Below, one piece after another: positions 62,087-64,000 of a DNA stretch of 64,000 nucleotides. The translations under genes and the position numbers were made by a program. The notes below the pieces were generated by a model. The model made no database searches. It had not been told where the DNA came from and worked only from the letters and a program-made list of their open reading frames with translations. Each line of letters begins with the position of its first letter. Within the stretch, counting starts at the first letter, position 1. Source of the stretch: Owenia fusiformis (lineage: Eukaryota; Annelida; Polychaeta; Sabellida; Oweniidae); the NCBI GenBank assembly GCA_903813345.2, contig CAIIXF020000008.1, forward strand, positions 21,622,822 to 21,686,821, in the 5' to 3' direction.

Positions 62087-64000
62087 CATGTACATAATGT
62101 AAATAGACTTAACTATTGGTTGTCATAGCAGTAGGCTCTACATCAATAACAATATTCATTTGTTTTTTATAATAGTATTACAATGACGAAACTTTTCAAA
62201 AGAATAATATCGATACTAAATGATCCATAGCCAATTCTGGCATTTTAGACAATAAAGGACTGGACTTATTGACTGGAAATGGTCCAAAATGATTTTGGGT
62301 GTATTTTGACTATAAAATAAAATAAATTTCTGGGTGTCATTTTTGAAGAAATGAATGAGAATTTTATTACTAATAAAGTATAAGTTGGAAAGAACTTGAA
62401 ATTACTGATTAGTATGGTGATTTTCTCATTAAAATAGAAAATATACTCATCTATTTAAAAACACAAAATAATACAGTTATGACGTCGCAATCAATGTGCT
62501 AATATGCATAAATATAATTTTGCAAAATAGAGCTCTTTTTTTATCTTTAATATGATATAAATTTTATCAAAATCGAAGAAATATTCGGGGAGTTATGTGT
62601 AAAAAACACTTTCTGGTCATTATTTTCTGGTTACTATTGACATGGGCATTTAGGCACTTGAGGTCCACTTTTCATAATTTTTAACAAGTGAATCTCAAAA
62701 CTAGGCACTATGAGCTTTCCAACGGTACCAAATTTATCCCTAGGCCTATGTCATAACTGTACATGTATAAGTACTTTCAACTAGCGCTTTTGGGCCATCA
62801 TTTAGACTACCTACAATACACAATAGAAAGGGCATGTGATTTTTGGTGTTTTGGGATATGATTTTGATTTGGCTGTAGAAAAAAAATTAGCTCGGTGACC
62901 CCATATTTTTGGAGTCATAATTCTAAGAATTGAACGTAATTTAAACAAATATAAAAAAAATTCTTGTTAATTACTATTATTTATATTAGGGGGAAACAGG
63001 AGCGTTCATGGCGTAGGAAGGTGTAAATTCAACACAACGCCAAATGAAACAATTGTGTCAAATCTTCTATATCAAAACGCCTATTTTATGCTCGTAAAAC
63101 GTCACTTTAAGGCAATACCTTTCTAATTTAAAATGTTCGAATGTTTTTCATCACATAAAATCACTATGGAAAGCCGGTCTTTTAAATCTCGACACAACTC
63201 ATTCTCACTTTTCTAATGTGTAAATGTTATTTTTTCTCGAACAATATAGACAACAAATTTCCAGATAACAATGAGAGAATTTTTTACCATTTCTGAATAA
63301 ATGAATTTAGATACATATTATTGTCTGATTCCATCGTGAATCGTGCAATACGACGATACAGAGTAAAGAAACGCAGTGTGATTAATCGTTTCAAAGAAAC
63401 ATATTCGTGATCAATGACAATTAACCCTAATGTCTGCAACCTTTTTATAACAATAATTCGCAAGACCAAATAACCCCCCTTCCACCCTCCACAAAGGTCA
63501 AATCAAGGTAAACGTGACTTGGGGGTGCCAAAACCTTTCCAGAACTGAAGTTGTACTTTCAAAGATAGCAGGTATCGCCAAAACTCGTAATGGAACGCGT
63601 AATTGAATAATCAACAGTTTCAAGTTTTTTCTTCAACATTCATATTTCAAGAAGTACTACCAATAACAATTAGTGATTTAGCAAGAAAATAGATAAGTGC
63701 TGTATAAGCATTGCGGAACATGCACAAAAATTGCAAAGGTATTCATCAAGTAGTAAAAAAAACAGTTTTTCTCTCAAATTCGTAAATAGAACGCGATTCA
63801 CGAATATTTGGTGCTATTGTAGTATAGCTCACTTTTAAAATTCATAAGAAAATCAATAGTGGCTCGATTTTTATAAAATCTGTTCAGTGATTAGAGCAAT
63901 AATGATTACTTTGCATTTTCTGCAATATTAGAAACAAGGTAACTTTCAATATTTTAAAACGAATTCAATATTTTAGACTCTGGTGAATTTCAGTTTTCAA

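Larger units (their letters stand above)
55617..64000. other. Right-hand 8.4 kb: presumed long PRKD intron or 5' flank
   Basis: No C1-domain exon (HxPTFCxxC, HxxC patterns on the minus strand) could be found. It holds a promoter-like patch at 56040-56345, possible plus-strand small-ORF exons, a C run at about 57356-57374, several MITEs and the tandem array at 60580-61250. The 140-codon hydrophobic ORF at 56453-56875 has no recognisable family and no codon or splice support. Confidence 0.5.

Noticed and set aside
1-64000. CRISPR arrays, operons, tRNA or rRNA genes
   Set aside because: The DNA is eukaryotic; the tandem arrays have no spacers, and no tRNA or rRNA sequence was recognised by eye.

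Overview
The window is animal nuclear DNA: AT-rich, with genes split into many short exons bounded by GT/AG, long introns, and many degraded transposons and tandem repeats. The proteins are clearly metazoan (serine palmitoyltransferase subunit 2, protein kinase D, a CARD protein). The mixture of intron-rich genes, a CARD plus CHORD-like domain protein, and MITE families built around 'ATGGCGGCCAT' or 'CCCGTAGCCAGG' suggests a marine invertebrate (lophotrochozoan or invertebrate deuterostome). I cannot name the species.

Layout. (1) 531-7158, minus strand: the 5' part of a gene that leaves the window on the left. It has two alternative first coding exons and a 36-nt microexon, all in phase 1; it may be a reticulon-type gene, but this is not proven. 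(2) 8797-28072, plus strand: a complete 12-exon SPTLC2 gene (554 aa), divergent from gene 1 across about 1.6 kb. Its introns hold a 0.6 kb inverted-repeat element, a foldback element made of 15-bp tandem units, and a 5'-truncated LINE with a 15-bp target-site duplication. (3) 28073-44056: about 16 kb without a convincing gene, holding a deleted mariner with about 200-bp terminal repeats, tandem 'GGCNGCCATTTT' blocks and MITEs. (4) 44057-55616, minus strand: the 3' thirteen exons of a protein kinase D gene (PH domain plus complete kinase domain, 491 aa seen). Its C1-domain exons are not found in the remaining 8.4 kb. (5) 48000-51112, plus strand: a three-exon CARD / coiled-coil / CHORD-like zinc-domain gene (605 aa), nested antisense inside the PRKD intron that splits the kinase domain. 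(6) 55617-64000: a CpG-richer promoter-like patch with a possible spliced plus-strand transcript carrying only small ORFs, a pogo-like MITE, a nested MITE and a tandem array.

Most striking observation: the 5' edge of the PRKD catalytic-loop exon, with its splice acceptor, has been amplified into nine further tandem copies of 75 bp. They are open in the PRKD frame, so use of any upstream acceptor would insert multiples of 25 residues into the kinase domain. The nested CARD/CHORD-like gene is the most interesting protein-coding find.

All exon boundaries were read by eye from GT/AG sites and checked by phase arithmetic and remembered family sequence. No alignment or database search was possible.
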